A DNA stretch of 64,000 nt from Acidobacteriota bacterium (GCA_004298155.1 SCRD01000012.1:1-64000), one strand, 5' to 3'. Positions 34,500 to 42,613 are shown, numbered from the stretch's first letter. Notes: generated by a model from the sequence alone, not told the origin. Numbers and translations are program-made.

Positions 34500-35621
34500 T
34501 CATTTTGCGATTTTTTCCACCTCATCGATGATTGCAGGCCGGTTCTGCTCACTAAATCCAAGCCGCTCGCGCACAAAATAGAGTGGTCGCCTTTTGGACT
34601 CCCCATAGATTCGCCCGACGTACTCGCCGATGATCCCCAGGCAGATCAGTTGGACGCCGCCGATAAACAGCACGGCAATGAGGGATGAGGTCCAGCCTCT
34701 CACAAGGTGGGTGGCGAAGAATCGCGCGTACAAGGCATAGAAGATCCCCATGATGGCCAACGCGGAGGCGGCGAAGCCCACCCACGTGGCAAGCCGAAGA
34801 GGCGTGATAGAAAACGAAAGCACGCCGTCAGTTGCCAGACGCAGCATCCTGAAAAGGGGGTACTTGGTGGTTCCTGCGTACCGCACGGAACGCGTGTAGG
34901 GAACGGCAACCTGTGAGAACCCAAGCCAGCTTACCATGCCTCGCACAAAGCGGTCGCGTTCCGGCATGGATAGCAGGGCGTCCACCGCGGCTCGGTCCAT
35001 CAGCCGAAAATCGCCGGTGTCCAGAGGGATGCGGGTTTCAGACAGGCGATTGATGAACCGGTAGAATGCCTTCGCCGTCCACAGCTTGAAAGCAGTTTCT
35101 CCGGGCCGGTCAGTGCGCACTCCATACACGACGTCATAACCTTCGCGCCAGCGGGCAAGAAACTCGCCGATTACTTCCGGCGGATCCTGCAGATCGGCGT
35201 CAATTATCACGACTGCATCGCCCGAGGCGTGCTCCAGCCCGGCAGTAATCGCCACCTGATGGCCGAAGTTTCGAGAAAGCCGGACTACCCGGACGTAACT
35301 GTTTGTCGCCTGGAGTTCACGCAGGATAAGCGCCGTCCCGTCCGTGCTTCCGTCGTCAACGTAAATGATTTCAAAAGATATGGCCCTAACCCTCACGAGG
35401 CTTTTGGGCTCGGAGAATGGCCCGGGCCTGATGTCTGACGGCGGAGAATCGCGCCCCACGATCGACTCGAGAGTAGCCGCGAGTCGCCGATGTGTTTCCT
35501 GGAGCCCTTCTTCCTCGTTCTTGCACGGTACGACGACCGAAAGCAACGTCGATCGACCTTCGGCGCGCCTTGGTTCAAGCGTCCCGTACGATCGTCCCTG
35601 GTGGTAGAAAGATTGGCTCAT
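34500..35621 (-). CDS. Family 2 glycosyltransferase, polyprenyl-phosphate sugar synthase type
   Basis: 373 residues. The GT-A domain begins LLSVVVPCKNEEEGL. The metal-binding motifs are YVDDGSTDGT and VVIIDADLQDPPEVI, and the acceptor region is VRTDRPGETAFKLWTAKAFYRFINRL. Two C-terminal membrane helices follow (LATWVGFAASALAIMGIFYALY, SLIAVLFIGGVQLICLGIIGEYVGRIY). This is the DPM1/GtrB/ArnC-like layout, making undecaprenyl-phosphate sugars on the cytosolic face. Between the first two motifs there is an extra ~25-residue Pro/Arg-rich insertion compared with typical members. It is the first gene of the membrane-protein array. Confidence 0.88.
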   Translation of the reverse strand: MSQSFYHQGRSYGTLEPRRAEGRSTLLSVVVPCKNEEEGLQETHRRLAATLESIVGRDSPPSDIRPGPFSEPKSLVRVRAISFEIIYVDDGSTDGTALILRELQATNSYVRVVRLSRNFGHQVAITAGLEHASGDAVVIIDADLQDPPEVIGEFLARWREGYDVVYGVRTDRPGETAFKLWTAKAFYRFINRLSETRIPLDTGDFRLMDRAAVDALLSMPERDRFVRGMVSWLGFSQVAVPYTRSVRYAGTTKYPLFRMLRLATDGVLSFSITPLRLATWVGFAASALAIMGIFYALYARFFATHLVRGWTSSLIAVLFIGGVQLICLGIIGEYVGRIYGESKRRPLYFVRERLGFSEQNRPAIIDEVEKIAK

Positions 35622-36066
35622 TTTTGGACCCCTTGTGATGACAGAGCTCTTTCACCCGTTGCCGCCGGCGGACTGCGGAGGCCGACAACAAACAATGCTA
35701 CATAGCACGTCACGGGCCAACTGGCAAGTGTTCGAGGAGGATTGTGGAGATCTGGGGTTATCTGGTTGATTATTGGCGAGCGTGGGTTAGTTTACAATCC
35801 TTTAATTCCTGCCAAATCGAGATAACTTCTTATTCTTCAATAACTAATGACAACAGCCGGAGACGGACAGCATTCTAAAATGTCACCAGAAGTGGACATG
35901 GCTGGGGTAAGGGGATAAACCAAGCTGTGGGCAGTAGCCTGGCTCCTTGGCACTTCTTATCTCCCCGGGCCATCGCCAAGTGTACGGCACCGGGATAATC
36001 TAATCTCTGCCCGATAGCAAATTTCAGCTTCCCGGCCTTGTAAGACGTTCACCTGCAATCGGCGCC
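35622..36066. other. Intergenic region between tadG and the glycosyltransferase gene
   Basis: 445 bases with no credible gene. It contains the predicted sigma-54 promoter at 35704-35720. Beyond that is a region with a possible long-range stem (CTTGGC near 35953 with GCCAAG near 35982). I looked for a cyclic-di-GMP riboswitch and found no convincing match. Confidence 0.5.
35704..35720 (-). promoter_or_regulatory. Predicted sigma-54 promoter of the glycosyltransferase/membrane-array operon
   Basis: The minus strand reads TTGGCCCGTGACGTGCT. GG and GC are separated by exactly 10 bases, and only two positions differ from TTGGCACG-N4-TTGCT. The start would lie about 70 bases before the glycosyltransferase ATG. 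It shares TTGG-N9-TGC with the sites before the pilin and TadE operons. Confidence 0.55.
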
Positions 36067-37383
36067 CTACTGGATGAGGCGAACTGGAACGGGTGAAGAG
36101 CCTCCCGCGGACACCGCTATGGTACCCCCGCCAGTGCTACCTCCACCACCGCCCTGCACGCAGGAGGAGACATTCATCACGTAGGTCAGGACGTTCCCGC
36201 TGTTGGAGCCATCCTCGTACCTGATGAACAACTGTATGAATCCCATAATCGTTACCGTCGTCGTCGGAGGGCACGAACTTCCGGGGCATAGGACTGTCCC
36301 GTCGTAAACCGGGATTGTAACAACCGAGTCGGAAGAAGCAATCGCCCCCGTCAGGCCGTAGGGATTGTTTGACCCTGCGGTTATCGTCCATGATGCGGGA
36401 TCAAAGAGATCCATACCCGTTGGGCTGCTTTTGGTGCCGCTCTGGTGGATCAGGCAATCAACTCCCTGTTCGGTCGGTCCAACCATATTTCCGGTTATGG
36501 GTTGAATAAGCTTCTGGCCACAAACGATCGAATTGTGGTTGCAGCATTCGATGTTTTGCCGATAAAACGATCCGCTGGACGGTCCGCTTCCGCCTCCGGT
36601 GGTTGCGCAGGCGGGGCAATCGGTTGCTACGGACCCTGCGGGGAGGAATACCGGCCAGAATTTTCCAGGGGAGGCAGTTGCGCCGCCGTTAGGGTCGCCG
36701 GGTTTGACCGTGAATGCTTCACCCTGGACTCCTGTGGGAGCAGGACCAGGATTCTGAATGGCGCCGGTAGTCGGATTAATGAAATAGTCATACCCAGGGC
36801 AGTTCGGATTCCCTGGATTAGCAGTGTGCCCTGGATCGCAATTCGGCAAGAGCCATGGTTTAAGACACTCCGCGCCCACGTTTCCCGGAGTACCCGAAGG
36901 ATTGTACGCTTCCGCCTTGGCTGATGCAGACACATTGGCGGAATCAACGCCAAAAATCTTTACAAAGAAAGTGGGCATGGCGTTGCTGTGGCTCGTGTCT
37001 CGTGCGGCTACAACCTTGATTTGAGGGTCGCTGGTGCTTGTTGAGGGAAAAGTGACGTCGGAACTCGTGATTCCGGGGCTCACACCGGCAATCAGGTTTG
37101 CGTTGCCCACGGCTAAAGCCCTTTGCCGTGCAAGGTCCTGGCAAGTCTGCGAAATATCCGAACCGCCGGCGGATGTGCAGCCCTGCGCCACAAGCGTCTG
37201 AGCGCCTGCAAGCGCCGCCGCATCGGCCGAGCGCTGGGCCTGGCTTCGCCCGACGTAAAGCGAGGCAAGGTCTACGCCCAGCCCGGCCATCCCCAGGACA
37301 AAGACCATTCCGACTGCAATCATTACGATACTCACACCAAGGTCATTACAGCGTTTCTCTGGCGCGCATTCCCGTACTCTCAT
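36067..37383 (-). CDS. TadG-like pilus-associated protein (TadE/G N-terminal helix)
   Basis: 438 residues. The start ATG at 37383 (MRVRECAPEKR) has AAGGAG at 9-base spacing; an ATG at 37425 would overlap tadE by 26 bases and is less likely. The N-terminal GVSIVMIAVGMVFVLGMAGLGVDLASL is the TadG-type anchor, followed by AQRSADAAALAGAQTL, the DUF2134-like signature. The long ectodomain is rich in Gly, Ser, Thr, Pro and Cys, with Cys in pairs (NCDPGH, ECCNHN) that may form disulfides. It ends in a Gly/Ser-rich tail. It is probably surface-exposed and associated with the Tad pilus. It lacks an obvious VWA domain, unlike some TadG proteins. Confidence 0.85.
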   Translation of the reverse strand: MRVRECAPEKRCNDLGVSIVMIAVGMVFVLGMAGLGVDLASLYVGRSQAQRSADAAALAGAQTLVAQGCTSAGGSDISQTCQDLARQRALAVGNANLIAGVSPGITSSDVTFPSTSTSDPQIKVVAARDTSHSNAMPTFFVKIFGVDSANVSASAKAEAYNPSGTPGNVGAECLKPWLLPNCDPGHTANPGNPNCPGYDYFINPTTGAIQNPGPAPTGVQGEAFTVKPGDPNGGATASPGKFWPVFLPAGSVATDCPACATTGGGSGPSSGSFYRQNIECCNHNSIVCGQKLIQPITGNMVGPTEQGVDCLIHQSGTKSSPTGMDLFDPASWTITAGSNNPYGLTGAIASSDSVVTIPVYDGTVLCPGSSCPPTTTVTIMGFIQLFIRYEDGSNSGNVLTYVMNVSSCVQGGGGGSTGGGTIAVSAGGSSPVPVRLIQ

Positions 37384-37399
37384 ACCTGCCTGCTCCTTA

Positions 37400-38059
37400 T
37401 CAAGAGAAGTTCGAAATGGTGGCATCTGTCTGGATTCTAATGGGGTTTGAAAAGGTCGACGACGGAAGCATCAGCTTGATGATGTTATTAAAGCCAAAAG
37501 TCCAGTCGTAAGGGTAATACAAGGTTACCCGTGTTGACTGGATCGAGACGCCGGAAGCGTCCACAACCGGCACGCACCGTTCAACCTCCAACCCATAGTT
37601 AACGCTGCTTGTTCCTGTTGTCGTGTAATATGTTCCAGTGCAAACTCCCGGGGCTGGGTTATAGGTCAGAGCTGTGCCAATGAAGGAGGTGTCGAGGCCT
37701 GCGTTCGTGAGGTAGTTTACCACGTCATCCCTTAACGTCTGTACAGATGCGGGATTGGACAGGGTGATATCGGCGGTCTCAGTGGACTGGTACCTGGCGC
37801 CCTCGCGGACTGCGTTGGCAAGCTTTTGTTTGATGTTGTAAGCACGGGCAAAATCCAACAGGCCTGCCACCATCACCAGAATCATCGGCAACGCCAGTGC
37901 GAATTCAAGCAGCTCTGCACCATCAGTTTCGCTGACGTGCCTGGAAAATCGACTTGCTATAGCAGAGACGGCATTGAGCAACCGCGCCGGCAGACTTTTG
38001 GGGTTGTGCCGCTGCTCCGGATTTCTAAGCGTTCTCATACTGAAGCCTGTTTTTTGCAC
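37400..38059 (-). CDS. TadE-like pseudopilin (copy 1)
   Basis: 219 residues from a GTG at 38059; an ATG at 38038 is also possible. A basic N-terminus precedes DGAELLEFALALPMILVMVAGLLDFARA. This is the TadE signature: a prepilin-like region with an acidic residue and a long helix. AVREGARYQS follows, then a short periplasmic domain with two Cys (GVCTGTYY, VERCVPV). TadE pseudopilins are processed by the A24 peptidase and help initiate Flp pili. It lies between the second tadE and tadG. Confidence 0.88.
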   Translation of the reverse strand: MQKTGFSMRTLRNPEQRHNPKSLPARLLNAVSAIASRFSRHVSETDGAELLEFALALPMILVMVAGLLDFARAYNIKQKLANAVREGARYQSTETADITLSNPASVQTLRDDVVNYLTNAGLDTSFIGTALTYNPAPGVCTGTYYTTTGTSSVNYGLEVERCVPVVDASGVSIQSTRVTLYYPYDWTFGFNNIIKLMLPSSTFSNPIRIQTDATISNFS

Positions 38060-38078
38060 TGACTTTCTGTCTCCCTGC

Positions 38079-38645
38079 TTAGTAACTGGTTCCTATTGGG
38101 CAGATTGCCGGTTGGTTCTCAAGCCGCATACGGACTGTTGTCGAAAGATTGATGGTGGATAAATTAACGCTCGTGAAGGGAAGCGAGAAAGTATAGGGAT
38201 ATGCAAACGTGAGCTCTATGCCACAAACATGGGGGGGCGTGCCGTTCGGGTCCATCTGGACGTAAGTAATTGAAGAGTTCGCGACTAATGTGGGGTCAAG
38301 ATTGTCCGACTGCAGGACCGGACCCACAAAATTGGTCCAGATATCGGTGGAGGTGTAGTTCGTAGCCCCCGAACAATACGCAGAGTTTGCGCACGGCGTC
38401 AGAACAGCTGACTTTGCGCCCTCGCGCGCCGCCCGTGTGATGGTCTGGTACACATTCCAGGCCCGGCCGAAAGTAACGATCCCAAGCAATAACATCAAGA
38501 GGATAGGGAGGACAACCGCGGCTTCAACCAGTTCAGCGCCGGACTCTTCTTTCCAGTTTGTAATCAGTTGGACACAAAAACGGCTAGCCTGTGTTCCCAA
38601 CGAATGACACATGCGCCCCCGTCCTATCCCTCGGGTGTAAAGCAT
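38079..38645 (-). CDS. TadE-like pseudopilin (copy 2, first gene)
   Basis: 188 residues. EESGAELVEAAVVLPILLMLLLGIVTFGRAWNVYQTITRAAREGA is the TadE helix and following segment (read from positions near 38550 to 38410). The C-terminal domain contains paired Cys (TPCANSAYC) and a β-rich Thr/Ser segment. The ATG at 38645 has AAGGGA upstream; an ATG at 38612 is an alternative. It is the first gene of the tadE-tadE-tadG operon and lies downstream of a predicted sigma-54 promoter. Confidence 0.88.
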   Translation of the reverse strand: MLYTRGIGRGRMCHSLGTQASRFCVQLITNWKEESGAELVEAAVVLPILLMLLLGIVTFGRAWNVYQTITRAAREGAKSAVLTPCANSAYCSGATNYTSTDIWTNFVGPVLQSDNLDPTLVANSSITYVQMDPNGTPPHVCGIELTFAYPYTFSLPFTSVNLSTINLSTTVRMRLENQPAICPIGTSY

Positions 38646-38701
38646 AAGAGATAATCCCTTTCAAATGTAGCAAATCCCAATCTTCGCCACCGGAAACATG
38701 G

Positions 38702-38717
38702 GCAACTTGCTTGCCAA
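38702..38717 (-). promoter_or_regulatory. Predicted sigma-54 promoter of the tadE-tadE-tadG operon
   Basis: The minus strand reads TTGGCAAGCAAGTTGC, very close to TTGGCACG-N4-TTGC with exact GG/GC spacing. The predicted start is about 45 bases before the ATG at 38645. The same bases also form a perfect dyad (GGCAA-N5-TTGCC), so a repressor-type site is an alternative reading. Confidence 0.6.
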
Positions 38718-38731
38718 AACCTGTATTGGGT

Positions 38732-38748
38732 GGGCATCGATATTGCCC
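38732..38748. promoter_or_regulatory. Dyad upstream of the tadE promoter
   Basis: The inverted repeat GGGCA-N7-TGCCC lies with its centre 32 bases, about three helical turns, from the centre of the dyad in the -24/-12 element. It could be an activator or operator site. Evidence is positional only. Confidence 0.35.
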
Positions 38749-38872
38749 AAACCTGCCAGCAATCCCTTATATTAGTACCGAGGAATCTACCTATTGTCAA
38801 TAGGGTAAACACCCAGAGCATCCATTTAGTTATTACCATAGACACAAACTTCACACCCAAAATTGTCTATCG

Positions 38873-39787
38873 TCAGGCCCGGAGCGACTGAAAAGCAGGC
38901 AGCATTTCGAACGGCTTGCGCGTACTGGAGATCGTTTCGCCCAACTGCTCAATCCTTTCTTCGTCCATATTTCCCAGGAGCAGGGAAGCGCGCTTGAGGT
39001 AGTCAATGCGCGCTGGAACAAGCCCCATGATCCGGGCACAAGTAGCGTCTACGGCCACGGCGTCGTCGCCGGCAACCAGGACTCCGCATGCCTTGGGAGT
39101 TCCCTGGATGGGGCCGTTTCCTTCCATCCCAAGGATGCCATCCACGATGGCGAAATCCGGTCGGACCGTGCTGTTGATATCGAGGATCGACTTGCTGATG
39201 CCCGCCCAGTGGAGCACGTTTTTGGGCCATCCGTAACAATTTCCAGGCACAATGCCGAACATGTTCTTAAGCGACAGGGTGACTCCAACCCAGTGGTGGG
39301 TCTTCATCTTGGGCATTGAGACTACGAAGTCCGCTGCCAGGACCGTCTTTGGCAGGCACAGCGACTTAAGCTTTGAGGCATGCGTACGCGTTGAGACTTG
39401 CGAAACTTCGTCTGTATTCAGGTCGACGAAACGGCGCTCCAACGGGCCCAGGTAGTCCCTCACACGCAGCACTTCAAGAATTCCTTCGGTATCGCGCTCG
39501 TGCCCAGGCCCTTCCGCAATGACGACAGATTTTGCGCCCATTCGCAGAAACGCTTCGCGCGCCGCCCTGATCACCACGGGGTGTGTGTTGATGGTCCCTT
39601 CAAGATTGGGTTCGACGAAGTTCGGTTTGATCAGGACCGATTTGGCGCGCACAGGTGGCTCGAGTTCCTTGAGCGTTTCCCACAGGATTGCCTCCACATC
39701 AGCCTCATAACTGGAGACGGCCCTGATCGCTACGCTCGAAGGCGAGCGGTGGAAGGGCGGGACCAGGCGCGTGTTGGAGTAGCTCAT
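38873..39787 (-). CDS. DUF362 domain-containing protein
   Basis: 304 residues from the ATG at 39787, which overlaps the upstream stop as ATGA. The DUF362 domain is recognisable from VLIKPNFVEPNLEGTINTHP, EGPGHERDTEGILE, VSMPKMKTHHWVGVTLSLKN, FAIVDGILGMEGNGP and VAGDDAVAVDATCARIMG. No ferredoxin-type CxxC cluster is present, although many DUF362 proteins carry one. Function is not established for the family. It is the last gene of the operon containing the sigma-54 regulator and the cyclase-repeat protein. Confidence 0.9.
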   Translation of the reverse strand: MSYSNTRLVPPFHRSPSSVAIRAVSSYEADVEAILWETLKELEPPVRAKSVLIKPNFVEPNLEGTINTHPVVIRAAREAFLRMGAKSVVIAEGPGHERDTEGILEVLRVRDYLGPLERRFVDLNTDEVSQVSTRTHASKLKSLCLPKTVLAADFVVSMPKMKTHHWVGVTLSLKNMFGIVPGNCYGWPKNVLHWAGISKSILDINSTVRPDFAIVDGILGMEGNGPIQGTPKACGVLVAGDDAVAVDATCARIMGLVPARIDYLKRASLLLGNMDEERIEQLGETISSTRKPFEMLPAFQSLRA

Positions 39788-40773
39788 TTCGAGTCTCTTG
39801 GCTGCAATGAACCTTTCAGCCATCGGGGAATGTCACTCAATGAAAGCAGCGCCCAGGCGAGCACCGGAATGCTCTGCAGGAAGTGGTTGCTGCAATAAAG
39901 GTCGTAAAGGGCGGTCTCGATCGGCTTCGCAGGGCGGCTGTAGACCTTGAAGCACAATTGAGCCAGGGCGAGCGAAGTCGGGCTCCCGGGAGTTTGACAA
40001 TTCAGTTCCAGCCAGTTGAGTCCTTCCTGCACAGTGGGATTCTCCGGATGGTGTCTCAAAGCAAGCAGCGCCCACGCTGTCGGTCCAATTCGCGGAACGC
40101 CGGCAACGCCGTAGACCAGGGGATTGCCCGCATTCCATCCGCCGCCGGGGCAGGCGCGGTCGTAGAGCATCTGTTCGCCCAGATGGATGCGCCTGGCTGC
40201 TAGCGAAGGGCGGAGCTCCGGTGAAAGGTCCTGCAGCATAATCAGAGCGCAGGCCGTCGGTTCCACCCAGCTTGCGGTATGCGGGGTCCAGCCCCAGCCG
40301 CGAAGGGAATCATCCTGGTGGACGAGCGGTTCAGATTTATGCCGCCGGCGTTGACGGAGGCGCCATAAAAGGTTGCCTTCCGCCGGCCAGGTATCGCAAA
40401 GCCACCTTGTTCCACGGATGATCGCGTCATTTGAAGCGTCGGCCGCATTTGCCAGTGCCAGGCATGCCAATGCGGTTACCCAGCATCCCGGGTCCTTTCC
40501 GGAACTGGTGGGCCAGGCGCCCTCGTCTGTCTGCGCATGCCTCAGCCAGTCGCATGCTGAAGAGATGGCTTTCTCCGATGGGCCTTCATGCGCCAGAAGG
40601 GCAAGAATGGACCATGCCGTCGGCTCAGCAGTGCTTTGAAGTCCGTGCCGATAACCCCACCCGCCATCCACATTCTGTGCGTGCCGTAAAAGGTCGGGGA
40701 AGAAATTGTGCTGCGGGGTATGAATGTCTCGCTCCTGAGGCGGTATTCTATACAAGTCAATGCCTGCGGACAT
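39784..40773 (-). CDS. Prenyltransferase/squalene-cyclase repeat protein (alpha-toroid)
   Basis: 329 residues from the ATG at 40773 (MSAGIDLYRIPPQERD); longer frames run back into the regulator gene. Repeated QW-like units typical of squalene-hopene cyclase and prenyltransferase alpha-toroids are visible. They are VDGGWGYRHGLQSTAEPTAW, DEGAWPTSSGKDPGCWVTAL, GWGWTPHTASWVEPTACAL and GGGWNAGNPLV with GPTAWALLAL. The protein is half the length of a squalene-hopene cyclase, and no DXDD catalytic motif is seen. Catalysis of cyclisation is therefore unlikely, and it may bind polyprenyl lipid. It lies 25 bases after the sigma-54 regulator gene and is coupled to DUF362. Confidence 0.8.
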   Translation of the reverse strand: MSAGIDLYRIPPQERDIHTPQHNFFPDLLRHAQNVDGGWGYRHGLQSTAEPTAWSILALLAHEGPSEKAISSACDWLRHAQTDEGAWPTSSGKDPGCWVTALACLALANAADASNDAIIRGTRWLCDTWPAEGNLLWRLRQRRRHKSEPLVHQDDSLRGWGWTPHTASWVEPTACALIMLQDLSPELRPSLAARRIHLGEQMLYDRACPGGGWNAGNPLVYGVAGVPRIGPTAWALLALRHHPENPTVQEGLNWLELNCQTPGSPTSLALAQLCFKVYSRPAKPIETALYDLYCSNHFLQSIPVLAWALLSLSDIPRWLKGSLQPRDSK

Positions 40774-40798
40774 TCCTGATACCCGGGGGTCGGACGAA

Positions 40799-42238
40799 TT
40801 ACATGACGTGTTCCTGCGAGGCAGGCTCTTCGGCCTCTTCAACTTCAGCAATTCCCAGTTCCTCGTCATCAATCTGGATCTGCAGTTGGTTGATGAGACG
40901 GTGCAGATATCCACGCGCTACGCCCAACGTGCGGGCGGCGTCCACCTTGCGGCCTCCACACTCGCGGAGCGTTCTCATGATCAGCCGCCGTTTAAATTCG
41001 CGGACCTCGTCTTCGTAGGACCGTCCAACAACCGTCTTCTCAAAATCTCCGCGAAGGGTGTTGGGAAGGTGCCATGTCTCAATCGCAGGCCCTTCTGCCA
41101 TGACCACGGCGTGCTGCACAGCGTTCTCCAGCTCGCGGACATTTCCCGGCCACTGGTATTCCTCGAGAGCGTGAATGGCCAGAGGCGAGAAGCGCGTGAC
41201 GTTCTTCCCGAACTGCTGGGCGAACCTTTGCAGGAAGTACTGGGCCAGAATTGGAATCTCGTCGCGGCGGTCGCGCAACGCCGGGATATGGATTTGGACG
41301 ACGTTGAGCCTGTAAAAGAGGTCTTTTCTGAACTGCCCTTCCTCGACCATTTTTCCCAGGTCTCGATGCGAAGCGCATAGGACCCGCACGTTGGCTTCGA
41401 CGGGCGTGTTGCTGCCCAGCCGCTCAAAAGACCGTTCCTGGAGGACCCTTAGAAGCTTGGATTGCAGGCCCAGCGGCAAATCGCCGATCTCATCCAGAAG
41501 GAGCGTTCCGCCATGGGCCGCCTCAAACCGTCCGCGCCGCGCGGCAATTGCCCCTGTAAACGCGCCCTTCTCATGGCCAAACAGCTCATCTTCCACCAGG
41601 GTTTCGGGCAGATTTGCGCATGAAAACGCCACCAGAGGGCCAGCGGACCGGGCACTCAAGCGATGGATGGCCCGGGCCAGAAGCTCTTTGCCTGTACCGG
41701 TCTCGCCTGAGATCAGCACGCTGACATCGCAGGACGCCACTTTTCGGGAGGTCTCAAATACGGCGTGCATTGATTCGGAGGTCCCAAGCATGTCTCCAAA
41801 TCGTCCGCCGGAAAGTTCCCGGGACCGCAGGTCAGCAAGTTCTCTTTCAATTCTCCGAAAGCGGCATGCACGGCGGAGGAGGAGCCGAAGGTCAGCCATG
41901 TTGGGAGGGCTGGAGAGTGTGTCGTAACCGCCATTTTCAATCACGGTTCGGCCGAGGTTCTCGTCGACGTCACCGACGATGGCAACTATAGGCGTTGACG
42001 GATTGAGCTTTTTGATCTCATCCATCAATCGAAGGGTCTCATCAGCGTCCGCATCGTCGCCGCTGTCGTGCAAATCGAGTAGGACGACATCACACCACTC
42101 CCGTCCTGCGGGATTTGCTACAAGGTCACTCTGTTCGTTGGTACGGACTTCGTAGCCAGGCCCGAGCGCCCTTGTTACGACCTCGGCGAAAGGACCGTCT
42201 GAACTGAAAAATAAAACCCGGATAGCTTGTTCACACAT
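40799..42238 (-). CDS. Sigma-54-dependent enhancer-binding regulator with degenerate receiver
   Basis: 479 residues. The receiver-like N-terminus has the phosphoacceptor-position Asp55 (VVLLDLHDSG). It lacks the usual acidic pair (VLFFSSDG) and the conserved Lys (LSSPPN instead of a K-P), so it is probably not phosphorylated in the normal way. The AAA+ domain has Walker A ISGETGTGKELLARAIH, the sigma-54 contact loop EKGAFTGA, Walker B GGTLLLDEIGDLP and RQFRKDLFYRLNV-type motifs. A Fis-type helix-turn-helix (DAARTLGVARGYLHRLI) is followed by an acidic tail. It is the obvious candidate activator for the three predicted sigma-54 promoters nearby. Confidence 0.93.
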   Translation of the reverse strand: MCEQAIRVLFFSSDGPFAEVVTRALGPGYEVRTNEQSDLVANPAGREWCDVVLLDLHDSGDDADADETLRLMDEIKKLNPSTPIVAIVGDVDENLGRTVIENGGYDTLSSPPNMADLRLLLRRACRFRRIERELADLRSRELSGGRFGDMLGTSESMHAVFETSRKVASCDVSVLISGETGTGKELLARAIHRLSARSAGPLVAFSCANLPETLVEDELFGHEKGAFTGAIAARRGRFEAAHGGTLLLDEIGDLPLGLQSKLLRVLQERSFERLGSNTPVEANVRVLCASHRDLGKMVEEGQFRKDLFYRLNVVQIHIPALRDRRDEIPILAQYFLQRFAQQFGKNVTRFSPLAIHALEEYQWPGNVRELENAVQHAVVMAEGPAIETWHLPNTLRGDFEKTVVGRSYEDEVREFKRRLIMRTLRECGGRKVDAARTLGVARGYLHRLINQLQIQIDDEELGIAEVEEAEEPASQEHVM

Positions 42239-42282
42239 AAGCTATACCCCGCTCTCCTGGCAGCCACAAACGGGCATGCCAC

Positions 42283-42313
42283 CTGTACATCCCACCCAGG
42301 TGGGGACGTACAG
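42283..42313. promoter_or_regulatory. 31-base palindrome upstream of the sigma-54 regulator gene
   Basis: Outer arms CTGTAC and GTACAG are perfect, and inner arms (about TCCCACC with GGTGGGGA) pair imperfectly around a central CA-GG. It starts 45 bases upstream of the regulator ATG. This suggests an operator or an enhancer site for autoregulation. A transcript hairpin is the alternative. Confidence 0.5.
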
Positions 42314-42613
42314 TGACCCAGTGAATCTTAATGTGATCTTCTTTCCCCCCTTCGGAAAACTTTTACAGCATGTGGGGTGTGGTTGCAATGGTACTAAAGT
42401 ATGATGTGAAACTTCTAAGAAAACAAGAACTTAACAACTGGTCTGTGCGAGGGCTTTCGGCGTCCGCAGAAGCAAAACTGCGGGTTTCTGCCTGCCTCCC
42501 CGTCCAGCGCAACAAGAGGCGCATTCCGCTACGCCCGTTCCTTTCGGGAATCGGAGGGCTCTGGAGGTCCGGCTCAGCGCCGGCCGCGGGCTTGTCATTT
42601 CGGGCAAAGCGAG

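Noticed and set aside
35622-36066. Cyclic-di-GMP riboswitch upstream of pilus-related genes
   Set aside because: Conserved GEMM core bases and paired elements could not be found on either strand; only unrelated stems were seen.
38624-38860. A 78-codon frame upstream of tadE
   Set aside because: It overlaps the predicted sigma-54 promoter and tadE start, and has no recognisable features.
42255-42282. A fourth sigma-54 promoter before the regulator gene itself
   Set aside because: The minus strand has TGGCATG followed by TTTGT, but the invariant GC of the -12 element is missing at the right distance.
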